Position numbers and translations under genes: made by a program. This document shows, one piece after another, positions 14,000-22,059 of a stretch of DNA of 64,000 nt. Within the stretch, counting starts at the first letter, position 1. Each line of letters opens with the position of its first letter. This DNA is from Hetaerina americana (Eukaryota > Arthropoda > Insecta > Odonata > Calopterygidae). Below the pieces are notes generated by a model that saw only the letters and a list, made by a program, of their open reading frames with translations, was not told the DNA's origin and searched no databases. The DNA is taken from contig JAKTNV010000006.1 in NCBI GenBank assembly GCA_022747635.1, positions 72,083,590-72,147,589 of the forward strand, given 5' to 3'.

Positions 14000-16900
14000 G
14001 CATATAAAAACATAAAATTAGAAAGTTGGAAACTTGGGTCATGAAGTCTGTAACTTTGGTTGATGAAGATCTGTGGCACAGCAGAAAAGAACTTTGGTAA
14101 TATATTGCTCTATATGAGACGATATCTTGTATGTCCTTTAATGAAATTTGTTCATGTTTTCTGTTCTGTGACTCTCATGAGTAAACCCTGTGGAATTTGG
14201 GGCCACTGCATGAAACCTTATAAACAAGGTATTTTTAGGAGAGGGGACACGAAGATTTAAGGGTCATTAAGGGTGAGTGGGTAATATGGTGATAGGTATT
14301 TTAGGAAGCCAAAGGAGGGATATTATGGTGTTTATTATTTCTTTTGCCTGGACTTCTAAGTATTAAAACGTTTCCTTCCCTAAGTAATCATTTGCGTCTT
14401 TGTCAAACTTTTTTCTTAATAGTTCCATCTCAATGACTAACTTTGGTCATGAAAAATTATATCCACCCTTATTCTTATATTCTCCTGCTCTTCACACTTT
14501 AGATTGTTACATTGATGTTATCAAATATTTCAGCCAAATTTTTCCTCATAATTGTTACAAATAAGACCATAAAATATTAAGTGTAAAAATTCAAATGTTT
14601 ATTATAAAAAACACAAGTCCATGAAGTAATGGGAAACCATGCCAATTATTATTTCCTGTGACTAATCATGAAAAACAGTATGGTAGATAAAATATCCACC
14701 TAACTGAGGTGCAGGCTTTTAATTATGAGTAACATAAAATATGGGGAACATAGGTATCAGCTGTAGTCCACTGGGTAGAGTACAGAACGTCTGACAGTAG
14801 GGCCTGGGTACAATTTGTGGGGATGCCTCTGGGAACCCTGAGCCTCACCCAAGTTATGTGCTTTTGAAGATATCAGATCTTTCTGAGAAAGCATTGGTGG
14901 CACAGGGAAAGGAAGGCCCCCATTCCCTGATATGTGAATTGGGTATGCCAATGTACTTAATATTGGGTGAGCTCTGCCCTCATCTATCAAATCAACCTTC
15001 AGGTTGATAACTGTGGAATATTGGAATAGGTTGCAGATGCAGGTTTTCTCTAACTAAATACTTAATTTGCATAAAATGTTTTTAATTACAAGCAATTAAG
15101 AATAATGAAGGATAGTGAATTGTTTTAGTACAGATTGACTATTGAGGGAGCAAACCAGTCATGACATTCACAGAAAAACTTTTAATGGATGATATGTCAA
15201 ATTCAATTGTATAATATTAATTTTGGCATTAAAATAAAACATCATCTACTTAAAGGTCAGCGCTGGGTGCAGTGGTAGTCCTTGTGCTTTTGGCTGTACT
15301 CCTCTTGGGAGTGGAGGATTTACATGTGGGTGTCCCAGTGGATATCATCGAATAGGACAGGTAAAATTGTCACTTCTTCACCCTCTGTTTTATTTGGTTA
15401 GTGAAAATATCTACTATTTCTCAAGGAATGACGCAAAAAGATTCACCAATGAAAATTATGTAAAGTGTCCATAAATAATGTGACCTGGTATAATTTTGCA
15501 ATGGTGAACTCTTTCTAAATTATTTTTAGGAATTTGGTGTGCTTATTTTATGCTAATACTTTTTCAGGGTCATTGCTTATCGACTATCAGTCCACCTGTA
15601 CATGGTTATGGTGATGACATTGGCAATGTTCCAACTTTTCCAATCGATTCAGATCCCTATCAGATACCTGAAGACAGAATTATATCTACAGAGGGATGCT
15701 TTTCATGCAAGGTAGAAATGCTATATTGTTTTAAACTTTTTAACTGAGTGAAACCCTATTAATCTTAGATGTATATCCAAAGTTACATGGAACAGCTTGT
15801 TTGAAAGTTTTTCATAGTTCCATAAATTTTAAGTGACATATATTTTCAGGTCAATGGGAATTCTCGGCACAGGAGATCTCCTAAAATACCTGGTCCAGTT
15901 TTGAATGCCCCATATAGATCAATGAGCCTGTCATCATCTCCTGATGGGAATTCTCACCCTAATTCAAGTGTTTTATTTAGCATAGCCCATAAGGTATACT
16001 ATCTGATGTTTAATATTATGCAAAATTCTTATTTATAATGCTGAATGTATTTATTATCCATGGCATAAAAGTGGCTTTCTTTACACTAGTCAATAAGAAC
16101 AACCTGAATCAAGAGGTTTCACACATTTTATCCAATGTTTACATTATATGCTGATGCATATTTTTAAAACCATTTCAGGTCAAAAAACGTGAGGCTTTCA
16201 GAAGGCACAGAAAGCATCATCATGGAGATGAACATATTATTCTTAAAATAAGTTTGTCACAGACTAAACATAGGACAAGAATCATCAAACTCCAGCCAGC
16301 TGTCCACCATGACAGAGTGAGTAGTTTGGATCACAACCCACCATTTAAATTTTGCAAATAGCAGCATCTATTATTATTATTATTAAAAATATACATGTGC
16401 TGATAGACAGTGTCAGGTGGCACACAGGTCCCAAATAATCGCAAAAGATAATGGATAAAATCAGACTTCAAAACACAAATATCTTCAACAAAACAAGCGA
16501 ATCCCAATCCCATTTACATCCATTAATCAGCAAGAAAAAAAGATAAATTAAAAAAATTAAGCTATTACATATAATACAACACACTACACATCAATCAAAA
16601 GATTACATATATTTCTTACATCTACTCTTAAAAGTAAACACTCTGTTAGGAAAGGGCTTGAATATTTTTGCTGGTAAGGTGAATTATTATTAATTGCTAT
16701 TGTGTTTTAATTAAGTTATTAATTTATGTATTTCCTGTAGAGAGTTGATTGCCGATGAATTATTACTGTAATAATTCTTGATGTTACTGAGTACACACTT
16801 TTTTAAAACTTGTTTTAGCTCAGAAGCACACAGTTAGGGCTTTTAGGTGATTTGGGAAACTTGTTGGATTGTTATTGGGTGTTGGTTTTTTCTTATTTTG

Positions 16901-18245
16901 CAATATTTCATCTCAGTGAAGCTAGTCTCGATATACATTGTTAGAGGAGTACAGCACCTTTTGAGGTCTTGACTATAAGTCCTTCTGTAAGCATAGATAA
17001 TGATATCTCTAATGCTTTGCCTTTAATAAGAGCTATATGGCTTTAAATGAGTGCATAAAAACAAAGCCCAAAAAAACTACTGTTTTGCAAAGTTTAGCAT
17101 TTTAATGTTCAAAGTTTGCAATTTTGTACCAGATGGGAAATTGTCATTTTTTAGTGTAGTTGTAATAGTATTTATATTCAATGACCAATGTCCAAATTTT
17201 CATGGAAATGCAGCAGAAAACAAGTGAACTTCTTCAAGGGGTAGATTTGGTGGGAGAATACTTTCTCAGTTATCCCTTTGGTATTGGAGTGCAGAGGGAT
17301 CAGATAAGAAAGATGATGTTTGATGTCCTTTGGAATCAGCTAGCTTCCGTTTTTATCTATCTCTACGTTTTAGAAAAATCTCACCTCAATGTATTTAATT
17401 TTAAACTAGAGTTTGACCATCAAAATATTGCAATTATGTAATTTAAACATTTGGACTGACAATGGTGATTAAGAATACTGCTTAACACACTAAGGAGGCG
17501 AAACATTTGGCAGATATGGCCTCATCTTCATCCTGTATCTATTATTCTGAAGGTAAAACAAATGAAAACATTTGAAACCAAGATCTGGAAACCTACAGAT
17601 TATCATGGTGATAGTAACAATTTTTATCTACCAGTATAGATAAGAGGCACTCAGCAATTCTCCTGTGCCAACAATTCTAACCTGAAATTATTAAAACGAA
17701 TAAGGAATAAAAATGGTTTGATAAGTTTTAGGGTTGGCATGAATAAAATTGGGGATACAGTGATTAAGGTGACCCCTAATTTCACCCTTTGGGTTGGTTC
17801 TGGTCTCTCCCTCACATCATCCAGGCTTAAGGTGAAAAATTTTTTGATTTCCTTTGTACACCATGTCTTTATAACTACAAAAGCCACCAGTTTGAATTGA
17901 TCAATATTCTTCAGTTAGGCTTTAATTGTCTTGGTAGCTATCAATTATTCTGTGAATCATTCTGTACAAGTGTTTTCCCATGCCTTTATTTTTCAGGGGG
18001 ACTTTCATTATGTGATAACTCATGGCAATGAGAGTGGCAATTTTGAAATGGTTAAAAAGCATGGTGTCTGGGCTTTGCACTTCAAGCAGCGGCTGAAAAA
18101 CCCTGGGACATTTGACTTGGAAGTGGAGGGAAGAACCAAGCACAGAGGAGAGAAGAAGGGTGGTCATAAATCAAGTGAAGATGACCAAAACAGCTTATGG
18201 GAGAAGCCTTTGGAGCTGAGAATAAGGCTAGTTGTGACACAGTAG
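117..18245 (+). CDS. Fibrillin, 3' half of the gene (14 exons, 5' end outside the window)
   Basis: Extracellular matrix glycoprotein that forms microfibrils. Joining 117-296, 3515-3624, 3725-3857, 7123-7371, 8610-8813, 11152-11277, 11384-11623, 12573-12748, 13141-13335, 15256-15360, 15568-15711, 15850-15993, 16179-16316 and 17997-18245 gives 2 nt of a split codon plus 796 codons and TAG. All exon phases agree and every intron is GT..AG. Domain order is TB tail, five cbEGF, TB, seven EGF, unique C-terminal segment, furin site, propeptide. The five-TB-seven order and the segment RIGQGHC followed by a CxxCK motif match the C-terminus of vertebrate fibrillins as I know them. This separates it from fibulin, Notch and LTBP. 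The gene is truncated only by the window edge. TB and EGF domains fold in the secretory pathway, so the missing 5' end should carry a signal peptide. Confidence 0.95.
1098..1149. repeat. (AC)26 microsatellite
   Basis: Uninterrupted AC dinucleotides over 52 nt within a fibrillin intron. Confidence 0.98.
2571..2860 (-). pseudogene. Mariner transposase C-terminal relic
   Basis: Read on the minus strand, the segment ends with [20 protein letters not shown] and a stop. This is the typical C-terminus of mariner transposases, where a short acidic tail after DLPK leads to GLKKLE. Just beyond the stop lies tcaataagtccttagaaaa (plus strand about 2577-2595), which resembles a mariner terminal repeat. 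Upstream the frame breaks down and the catalytic DDD core is not recognisable. Old 5'-truncated or decayed copy in an intron. Confidence 0.7.
3321..3342. repeat. (TC)11 microsatellite
   Basis: Eleven TC units, 170 nt before a fibrillin exon. Confidence 0.95.
3515..3624 (+). CDS. Fibrillin exon: cbEGF
   Basis: Acceptor tttttcag ends at 3514 and the donor gtgatt starts at 3625. It is read in phase as DDNEC, with C-G-N-G-T-C and a GGFEC core. It exits in phase 0, so the sixth cysteine of this domain is supplied by the next exon (V-C-E-D-I-N-E-C). Confidence 0.9.
3725..3857 (+). CDS. Fibrillin exon: cbEGF
   Basis: Begins V-C-E-D-I-N-E-C directly after a tag acceptor at 3722-3724 and ends CQ plus one base before gtcagg. 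It completes the previous EGF and encodes a whole cbEGF with [12 protein letters not shown]. The intron before it is only 100 nt. Confidence 0.9.
3858..7122 (+). other. Fibrillin intron, 3.3 kb
   Basis: AT-rich and strongly CpG-poor. I see no exon, repeat family or RNA gene in it. Confidence 0.8.
7123..7371 (+). CDS. Fibrillin exon: two cbEGF domains
   Basis: Acceptor gctgcag ends at 7122 and donor gtgaga starts at 7372. It enters and leaves in phase 1. Two complete cbEGF repeats start [12 protein letters not shown] and [12 protein letters not shown]. Each has Asn/Asp at the hydroxylation position and an aromatic residue before the fifth cysteine. Confidence 0.93.
7372..8609 (+). other. Fibrillin intron, 1.2 kb
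   Basis: AT-rich. There is a short inverted element built from gtaggtacctac and gtaggtgcctac near 8100-8131. Nothing else is recognised. Confidence 0.8.
8610..8813 (+). CDS. Fibrillin exon: TB (8-cysteine) domain
   Basis: Acceptor gctttcag ends at 8609 and donor gtaact starts at 8814, in phase 1. The translation holds eight cysteines, including the triple-cysteine signature [10 protein letters not shown], then C-Q-P-C and a last Cys in the sequence QLCMETG. The Cys-Cys-Cys run is diagnostic of TB domains of fibrillins and LTBPs. From its position, five EGF domains before and seven after, it is the last TB domain of the protein. Confidence 0.95.
9092..10813 (+). CDS. Reverse transcriptase of LINE copy 1, open but 5'-truncated
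   Basis: 573 codons without a stop. The open frame starts at a TTG in flanking DNA, so the first 20 or so residues are probably not LINE protein and the true start is lost. RT motifs in order: [13 protein letters not shown] near residue 238 (first catalytic Asp), [19 protein letters not shown] near 294-312, and RFADDQALV near 338-346 with the catalytic Asp pair. After RT comes an ETW and RRLEAFEMW region with NEEVL, common in arthropod endonuclease-RT elements. The N-terminal endonuclease is missing, so this copy should be unable to move by itself. It sits inside an intron and is not part of the host protein. Confidence 0.88.
   Translation: MQNDRHSPSIVLYIKLEFKLITALYSKVESLSGSKKGRAMLTVRDKAGKVIVDAGKIQERWKEYIEELYSKELRPTKLDIEKENDIEEDSLGPGVLDNEIERALREMKLNKIVGVDNIPVELLKCLGKCERKRLYGLICSIYEEGIWPDDFVRSVLVPIPKKVKAASCEDYRTIGLISHAAKVVLRIINKRIESRANDYLGDDQFGFREGRGTRDAIAVMRLLIKRNIEHSQEVFACFVDFEKAFDRVNWEKLMSILQKIGIDWRERRLIRNLYMSQSAQVRVGNGESGWAVLGRGVRQGCPLSPLLFNLYAEEMIQEAWEELEVEMKVGGEFVKSVRFADDQALVCQSAKGLQALLSELEIQCDRYGMRININKTKVMRFSKKKKAKLNIKIGGQKLEQVEQFTYLRSVLDQHGQSSRDIRRRIALGKEAFTRRRELMMGTLSKDVKKRLVKTLIWSVAMYGAETWSLKQEDRRRLEAFEMWVWRRMEKVKWTEKKTNEEVLGMVGEERGLLGAILWRQEKWMKGVLTGSGMLKIVIEGRMLGKPGKGRNRIGMLDVMKGGRKYSEMKRDLI
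9140..10919 (+). mobile_element. Non-LTR retrotransposon (LINE family A), copy 1
   Basis: A 5'-truncated LINE in a fibrillin intron, same strand as the gene. It carries a long open reverse transcriptase frame. A short 3' UTR follows, containing aacctaccttaaccggtag and an A-rich end. The same 3' end, usually followed by TAA repeats, is seen in four other copies in this window (25879-27008, 30391-31497, 40324-40430, 50252-50662). The 5' boundary is approximate. Endonuclease and ORF1 are absent. The clade is not assigned with certainty. Confidence 0.88.
11152..11277 (+). CDS. Fibrillin exon: cbEGF (first after the last TB)
   Basis: Acceptor ttcttcag ends at 11151 and donor gtatgg starts at 11278, phase 1 to phase 1. 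One cbEGF starts [12 protein letters not shown] and has [12 protein letters not shown]. The 2.3 kb intron before it contains the LINE copy at 9140-10919. Confidence 0.93.
11384..11623 (+). CDS. Fibrillin exon: two cbEGF domains
   Basis: Acceptor cattgtag ends at 11383 and donor gttaga starts at 11624. Two cbEGF repeats begin [12 protein letters not shown] and [12 protein letters not shown]. The intron before it is only 106 nt. Exit phase is 1, matching the next exon. Confidence 0.93.
12005..12057. repeat. Inverted repeat, 14-bp perfect arms
   Basis: cttaaatgtggaac at 12005-12018 is the exact reverse complement of 12044-12057. The 25-nt loop itself has a smaller gccagg/cctgggc stem. Confidence 0.9.
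12068..12109. repeat. Inverted repeat, 16-bp arms with one mismatch
   Basis: 12068-12083 pairs with 12094-12109, 15 of 16 positions complementary, with a 10-nt loop. Confidence 0.9.
12573..12748 (+). CDS. Fibrillin exon: cbEGF plus first half of the next
   Basis: Acceptor tttcatag ends at 12572 and donor gtaaat starts at 12749. It encodes a cbEGF starting [12 protein letters not shown], then [16 protein letters not shown], the first half of the next EGF. It exits in phase 0. An intron inside this EGF repeat is the reason the exon ends in mid-domain. Confidence 0.92.
12749..13140 (+). other. Fibrillin intron, 392 nt
   Basis: AT-rich. Nothing recognised besides the splice sites. Confidence 0.85.
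13141..13335 (+). CDS. Fibrillin exon: second half-EGF plus cbEGF
   Basis: Acceptor ttttttgcag ends at 13140 and donor gtaaaa starts at 13336, both phase 0. It begins [13 protein letters not shown], finishing the split EGF, then [10 protein letters not shown] with [12 protein letters not shown]. The segment around [16 protein letters not shown] closely follows the vertebrate fibrillin sequence at the same place. Confidence 0.93.
13353..13426. repeat. (TA)n array
   Basis: Alternating TA with one tac interruption, starting 17 nt after a fibrillin splice donor. Confidence 0.97.
13558..13655. repeat. (TA)n array, ending in TTTA units
   Basis: TA dinucleotides with few interruptions, grading into tttatttattta and a short GT run immediately before a SINE. 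Confidence 0.97.
13666..13934 (+). mobile_element. tRNA-derived SINE (family S1), copy a
   Basis: The head has tRNA-like polymerase III boxes: A box around tagtctagtgggtagagcg and B box ggttcgattct. The body contains ccacccaagttatgt, ggcacagggaaagga and a tail with ttgggttgattactgtg. Copies at 14752-15027 (+) and 22853-23130 (-) share head and body in the same order. Flanked on both sides by TA arrays. Confidence 0.88.
13935..13996. repeat. (TA)n array
   Basis: TA array directly after the end of SINE copy a. Confidence 0.97.
14752..15027 (+). mobile_element. tRNA-derived SINE (family S1), copy b
   Basis: Diverged copy of the element at 13666. Shared blocks include tagtccactgggtagag, cacccaagttatgtg, ggcacagggaaagga, and a tail caggttgataactgtgg. 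The B box is degraded (gggtacaatt). Confidence 0.85.
15256..15360 (+). CDS. Fibrillin exon: last EGF domain, calcium signature lost
   Basis: 35 codons, phase 0 at both ends. The donor gtaaaa starts at 15361. The acceptor is taaag at 15251-15255 with a weak pyrimidine tract. The alternative AG five bases later gives an early stop. It encodes [10 protein letters not shown], then [16 protein letters not shown], the last EGF of the protein, completed by GHC in the next exon. Where the other EGFs carry D-x-D/N-E-C this one reads V-S-A-G-C. Confidence 0.85.
15568..15711 (+). CDS. Fibrillin exon: unique C-terminal segment
   Basis: Acceptor tttttcag ends at 15567 and donor gtagaa starts at 15712, phase 0. 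It begins GHCLS, the sixth cysteine of the last EGF, and continues with a proline- and acid-rich linker. It ends EGCFSCK, equivalent to the CxxCK pair that precedes the furin site in vertebrate fibrillins. Confidence 0.92.
15850..15993 (+). CDS. Fibrillin exon: furin site and start of the propeptide
   Basis: Acceptor ttttcag ends at 15849 and donor gtatac starts at 15994, phase 0. It encodes [16 protein letters not shown] (15865-15876) fits the furin rule R-x-R/K-R, and the next residue is Ser as in vertebrate fibrillin-1. The remaining 39 residues start the cleaved propeptide and are rich in Ser and Pro, with one N-S-S glycosylation sequon. Confidence 0.92.
15865..15876 (+). other. Furin-type cleavage motif (R-H-R-R) in fibrillin
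   Basis: The codons cgg cac agg aga encode Arg-His-Arg-Arg, followed by Ser. Cleavage here would release the last 167 residues. In vertebrates the same cleavage is needed for assembly of fibrillin-1 and frees asprosin. For this protein it is inferred from sequence position. Confidence 0.8.
16179..16316 (+). CDS. Fibrillin exon: propeptide, middle part
   Basis: 46 codons in phase 0 between acceptor catttcag (ending 16178) and donor gtgagt (starting 16317). It is rich in His, Lys and Arg near its start, then [10 protein letters not shown] and TRIIKLQPA. The hydrophobic-strand pattern and the L-x-P-A element correspond to the middle of vertebrate asprosin. Confidence 0.9.
16317..17996 (+). other. 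Fibrillin intron, 1.7 kb
   Basis: AT-rich. A short ATT run lies at about 16372-16384. No exon or known element recognised. Confidence 0.75.
17997..18245 (+). CDS. Fibrillin terminal exon: asprosin-like core and stop
   Basis: Acceptor tatttttcag ends at 17996. The exon runs 82 codons to TAG at 18243-18245. The segment [13 protein letters not shown], then WALHF and GTFDLEV, is collinear with the globular C-terminal part of vertebrate fibrillin propeptides (asprosin in fibrillin-1). It contains an N-E-S sequon. The chain ends in an alternating hydrophobic strand, LELRIRLVV. Confidence 0.93.
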   Translation, partial: GDFHYVITHGNESGNFEMVKKHGVWALHFKQRLKNPGTFDLEVEGRTKHRGEKKGGHKSSEDDQNSLWEKPLELRIRLVVTQ

Positions 18246-18503
18246 TTTAAGCTTTAAGATTTCCCATGGATATTTAAGTGCCATCGTTCATCACGCTATT
18301 GTTCACTGTGGGCTTAAGATAGTTCTCCATCTATGTGAGCAAGTTCTTCAACAACTCTGCCTGGCTGACTTTAAGGGACCAAAGGACAGAGAATCTGCAT
18401 CTAATGAGATAATTTTAACATTTCCAATTCATATTTGTATACTTGATATACTTTGGAGAAGAGAAGTACTCATATTGTTAATTTCTTAAGAGCCTTGAGG
18501 AAT

Positions 18504-18509
18504 AATAAA
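18504..18509 (+). terminator. Poly(A) signal candidate for fibrillin
   Basis: AATAAA, 259 nt after the stop codon. Confidence 0.5.
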
Positions 18510-18794
18510 CGATCAAGTAATTTGTGCACCAAATCAATGGAAAACCTGAATGCAGCTAAGACAGTAAGACTATTTTGAACACATATATTTTACTTTGTCT
18601 TGGTTTTATTTCAAGAGAGTATGTTTGGTTCACTTATATTTTTGTAATATTGCTTAAAATTGGTAAAAAATGGTTTGTTACAATTACCTAAGGTGATGTC
18701 CTGTTGTTATTGTGACCTTGTAATAGGACTGAGAAACTTATCTTGAGATTTAAGATAATAGCTCATCAAGTTAGGCAGATTGTTATAATGAGTA

Positions 18795-18800
18795 AATAAA
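18795..18800 (+). terminator. Poly(A) signal candidate for fibrillin
   Basis: AATAAA followed within 30 nt by a GT-containing stretch (gatgtattagtgtc), a favourable arrangement. Confidence 0.45.
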
Positions 18801-19157
18801 TGATTTCATTGATGTATTAGTGTCAATGAACTTTACTAGTGAAAGGATTTGATGTTGAAGTGCAAAGAAGTGCCGTACCTTCTCTCATTAATGGTTTCTG
18901 TTTACTCAAAGTTTGAGGAGTTAGGTCCTGATAAGTAAATTTTTCTCTCCTCCTTGTATTTTTCATCACTGCCAAATCTACATTGAAATCAAATTGTTTT
19001 TAGTAGTAATGTATTTGTTAGTTCAATAATGGTTAATCTTAATCTTTTTTATCTGTGCCTAATGGCTGTGCAGAATATTATCAGTTGTAGACCTTAAACT
19101 GCCACTACTACTGATTATGTAGAGTAAATATTTAGTTTATTTTTTAATTCAGACCTT

Positions 19158-19163
19158 AATAAA
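19158..19163 (+). terminator. Poly(A) signal candidate (distal)
   Basis: AATAAA further downstream on the gene strand. Confidence 0.3.
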
Positions 19164-19730
19164 CATAGTATTCGTTAATGAGCCAATTTTCATTTAGTGC
19201 TACTTGAAGATAATGTAAAATATTGATGGAAAATTTTATAGTTTTATTTTTTCAAATGTTATTATTTTATATAATTATCAAATTGAGTTCTTGGCATCAA
19301 TTATTAAGGTTTTGTTCGTAAAATTGAATGAGCATTAACAGTAAGCTTGATGTTTCTGGGTAGTATTAAAATACAGAATTCTATTTCTAAACTTTGAACC
19401 AATTAATATTTTTATACATCTTGTCTATGACTCTTCTTGTTTAGTATAAAAGTTTCTTGTAAAAACCTTGCAATTTGTGAATCAAGAAATAACAATTTTA
19501 GTGTGTTCCTCAAATTTTTGAATGAATTTAAAATATTTTTAGTGCATTTTTTCACAAATTGTATGGTTTGAGAACATATTTGTCTTTCAATATTCGTCCA
19601 CTGTGTTTGTTATTGTTATTCCTAAGACAAGCCCTGTAATACGGGAGAAATGCTGAATTTGGTGCTGATTTTCTGAAAAAATGGTACTTAATTGTAAAAT
19701 ATGATTTGTTAAGTGATTAAAAATTAGGAT

Positions 19731-19736
19731 AATAAA
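19731..19736 (+). terminator. Poly(A) signal candidate (most distal)
   Basis: AATAAA followed by tgtaaaattttgta. It could end a long 3' UTR. Confidence 0.3.
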
Positions 19737-19760
19737 TGTAAAATTTTGTAGGAATCAATA

Positions 19761-20933
19761 TTATTTTCAAATTTCATGGCGACAACAAGATAAATACTTC
19801 TTGTAATGGGGAAGCCACAACAGACAGCAAATTCCCATTAAAGGACCTGAATATAATTTATTTGTGACAAATGAAACCTTATTCAGTGGATATGCATTTT
19901 TGAAATCTCTACTTATTTCAACCAAGACAAATATAAATAATTTCAAGGTATGTTTGTATGATACTTGCATATGTGGTTTTGATTTATTTCTAATATTTCT
20001 GGGTTAAGTTATATTTTCTGATATGCAATTAATTTCATTAACTTTTATTGTATGATGCAGTGCAGTTATTACATGCGAGTCTCTGATAATATTGATTCCA
20101 ATTAATTAAATATCAATTGTGGACAGGAATGAATACTTACATATCTATTTTTTCCACTGTGAGCACTTGAACAACTTGGAAGTTGGAAATGCCTTTCCAT
20201 TCTTATCATTTGTTGCTACCTGCTAATCATTATAATGCAATCCAAACCTACTCCGTCAGAATAGTTAAAACAGGGTTGTGGGATCTAAGTGTGTTAGACC
20301 ATGTGAGTATGAAATATTAGCATACCATTAATCAAAATACAGATAATATATAGTATAAAAAGTTTGAAAATACGGTTAACCTTATTTTACTTAAATAAAC
20401 ACTTTGATGTTACTTTAATCAGGGGCATATCAAAGTGGAGACTAAGGAATGTGTAATGTCTATGGAATTTATCTCTGTTTAATTAGACTTTAAACTGCAA
20501 TTGCTTCAAGAAAGGAAAAATTATAACCAATGCAGTTCTTGATGACATTTTTTGTGCTTCACTTAAACCCAAGGATATGGTTGCTATTACCAGTTGTATT
20601 GTATTTTATGTAGACCAGTTTTCAAGCTTTTTCCTGCTTGGTCTTATTCCTGAAATGTCTGCTACAAGCCAATTACATATTCAACTTCTTGCCAATATGA
20701 TAAATAGAAAAACTTCTAGGAATATCTAATTAATGAGAAAATAATGCAAAATGAGGGTAGAGGAAATGTGAAATAGGAGGTAAAAGAACATAAAATGAAA
20801 ATTTCGAATTTTCTTTAATATCTTTTTAAAATGTGATAAACCCTGCCGCTTTCTCAACTCCAGATGTTGTCATACCCATTATTTTGATGAGGTGAGCAAA
20901 CTACATGCACCCTTTTAAGAGTAGAAAACTATA
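19761..20933. other. Intergenic DNA
   Basis: AT-rich, CpG-poor, no gene or repeat recognised. Confidence 0.7.
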
Positions 20934-21089
20934 TTAAATGAAGAATACAGTGTATCTTTCCACTGTCCTTTATTCACGTACAACTAGTTTCAACGCTCAA
21001 GCATTGTGCCTAATGATGACACTTGAGCGTTGAAACTAGTTGTACGTGAATAAAGGACAGTGGAAAGATACATTGTGTTCTTCATTTAA
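20934..21089. repeat. Palindrome with 68-bp arms
   Basis: 20934-21001 and 21022-21089 are reverse complements at 66 of 68 positions. They are separated by a 20-nt loop, cattgtgcctaatgatgaca. The RNA of either strand would fold into a long hairpin. It may be a foldback-type or MITE-like element. No target duplication is obvious. Confidence 0.95.
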
Positions 21090-22059
21090 AAAACATAAAT
21101 TTCCACAAAGTTGAGCCAGGAACAATTGAATAAGCAGAATACTAATTTGAAATATTGCCTATATAAATGGCTGAACAATTGCCTAGTCTAAATGGGTTGA
21201 TTGATAACATGAACTTCCATCCTTGTGAAAATTGGTATTGCTAGAGTTGGAGGCCTCTGATATTATAGATATCACAAATGCTATTTCAATGGGAAAATTG
21301 TTTGTTTTGCAGGTTATTAAAACATAATTACTGGTATTTATCAGTATAATTGTACAAGAAAAAATAGAGTGAGAGCCAAGAAGTTTATTTGCTCTTCATT
21401 GCCTAACATACCCATTCTAGCTATTAAATGACAAATTATATCTGTCACCTATGGCTTAACAAAACAGGTTGTTTGTCATTGGGTAGGTAAACTTGAGTAA
21501 TGAGGAAAATGAAATTTTTATTTCAATTGCAGAGGTGCTAAAACATTAAATGAAACAAATGTGTAAGAAAAATCCAAGGTGGAATAGTTTTAACCATGGG
21601 TAATTAGAGGTCCCAAGGCTCATGGATTAGCAGTACCTACTGCCTAACATCCTTTTGAGAGGGGGGGTCTAAGAAAGAATGAAACTCATAAAGGGCTTAT
21701 TCTTTCTACCTGATGATTTGATAAAATTAGATTGTTGAATCTAACTATATATTACTACTTGTACGCGTAAAGAAATTCTTAATGCCGACACAAAAGACTT
21801 TTCTTGTGATACACATTTCCAGTTTTTTTTTCAGAGACGGACATTTATTTGATTTTTTATATGAATGAAGTAATGGTCAATCTTGTATAAAAATATGCAT
21901 CTTTATGTCAACATTGCATTGAAAAATGGGTATTACTTTTATTACCTGACCATTTGAGTTGCAGAGGCGATTATTTCTAGTAATTTTGTCATATGGAAAA
22001 AATAGAAATTGTTTTTCATAGACTGAAATTTGTAAAGTACTTAGTGACTCCCTATTACA
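21090..22059. other. Intergenic DNA
   Basis: AT-rich. No gene seen. Confidence 0.65.

Larger units (their letters stand above)
13336..15255 (+). other. Fibrillin intron made largely of repeats
   Basis: 1.9 kb intron that holds three TA arrays and two copies of one SINE family (13666-13934 and 14752-15027). The stretch between about 14000 and 14750 has no feature I recognise. Confidence 0.85.
18246..19760 (+). other. Fibrillin 3' UTR and downstream flank
   Basis: Non-coding, AT-rich. Four AATAAA hexamers occur at 18504, 18795, 19158 and 19731. Which is used cannot be told from sequence. Confidence 0.7.

Noticed and set aside
17651..17887. Minus-strand ORF of 78 codons inside a fibrillin intron
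   Set aside because: No domain, no splice or start context of note.
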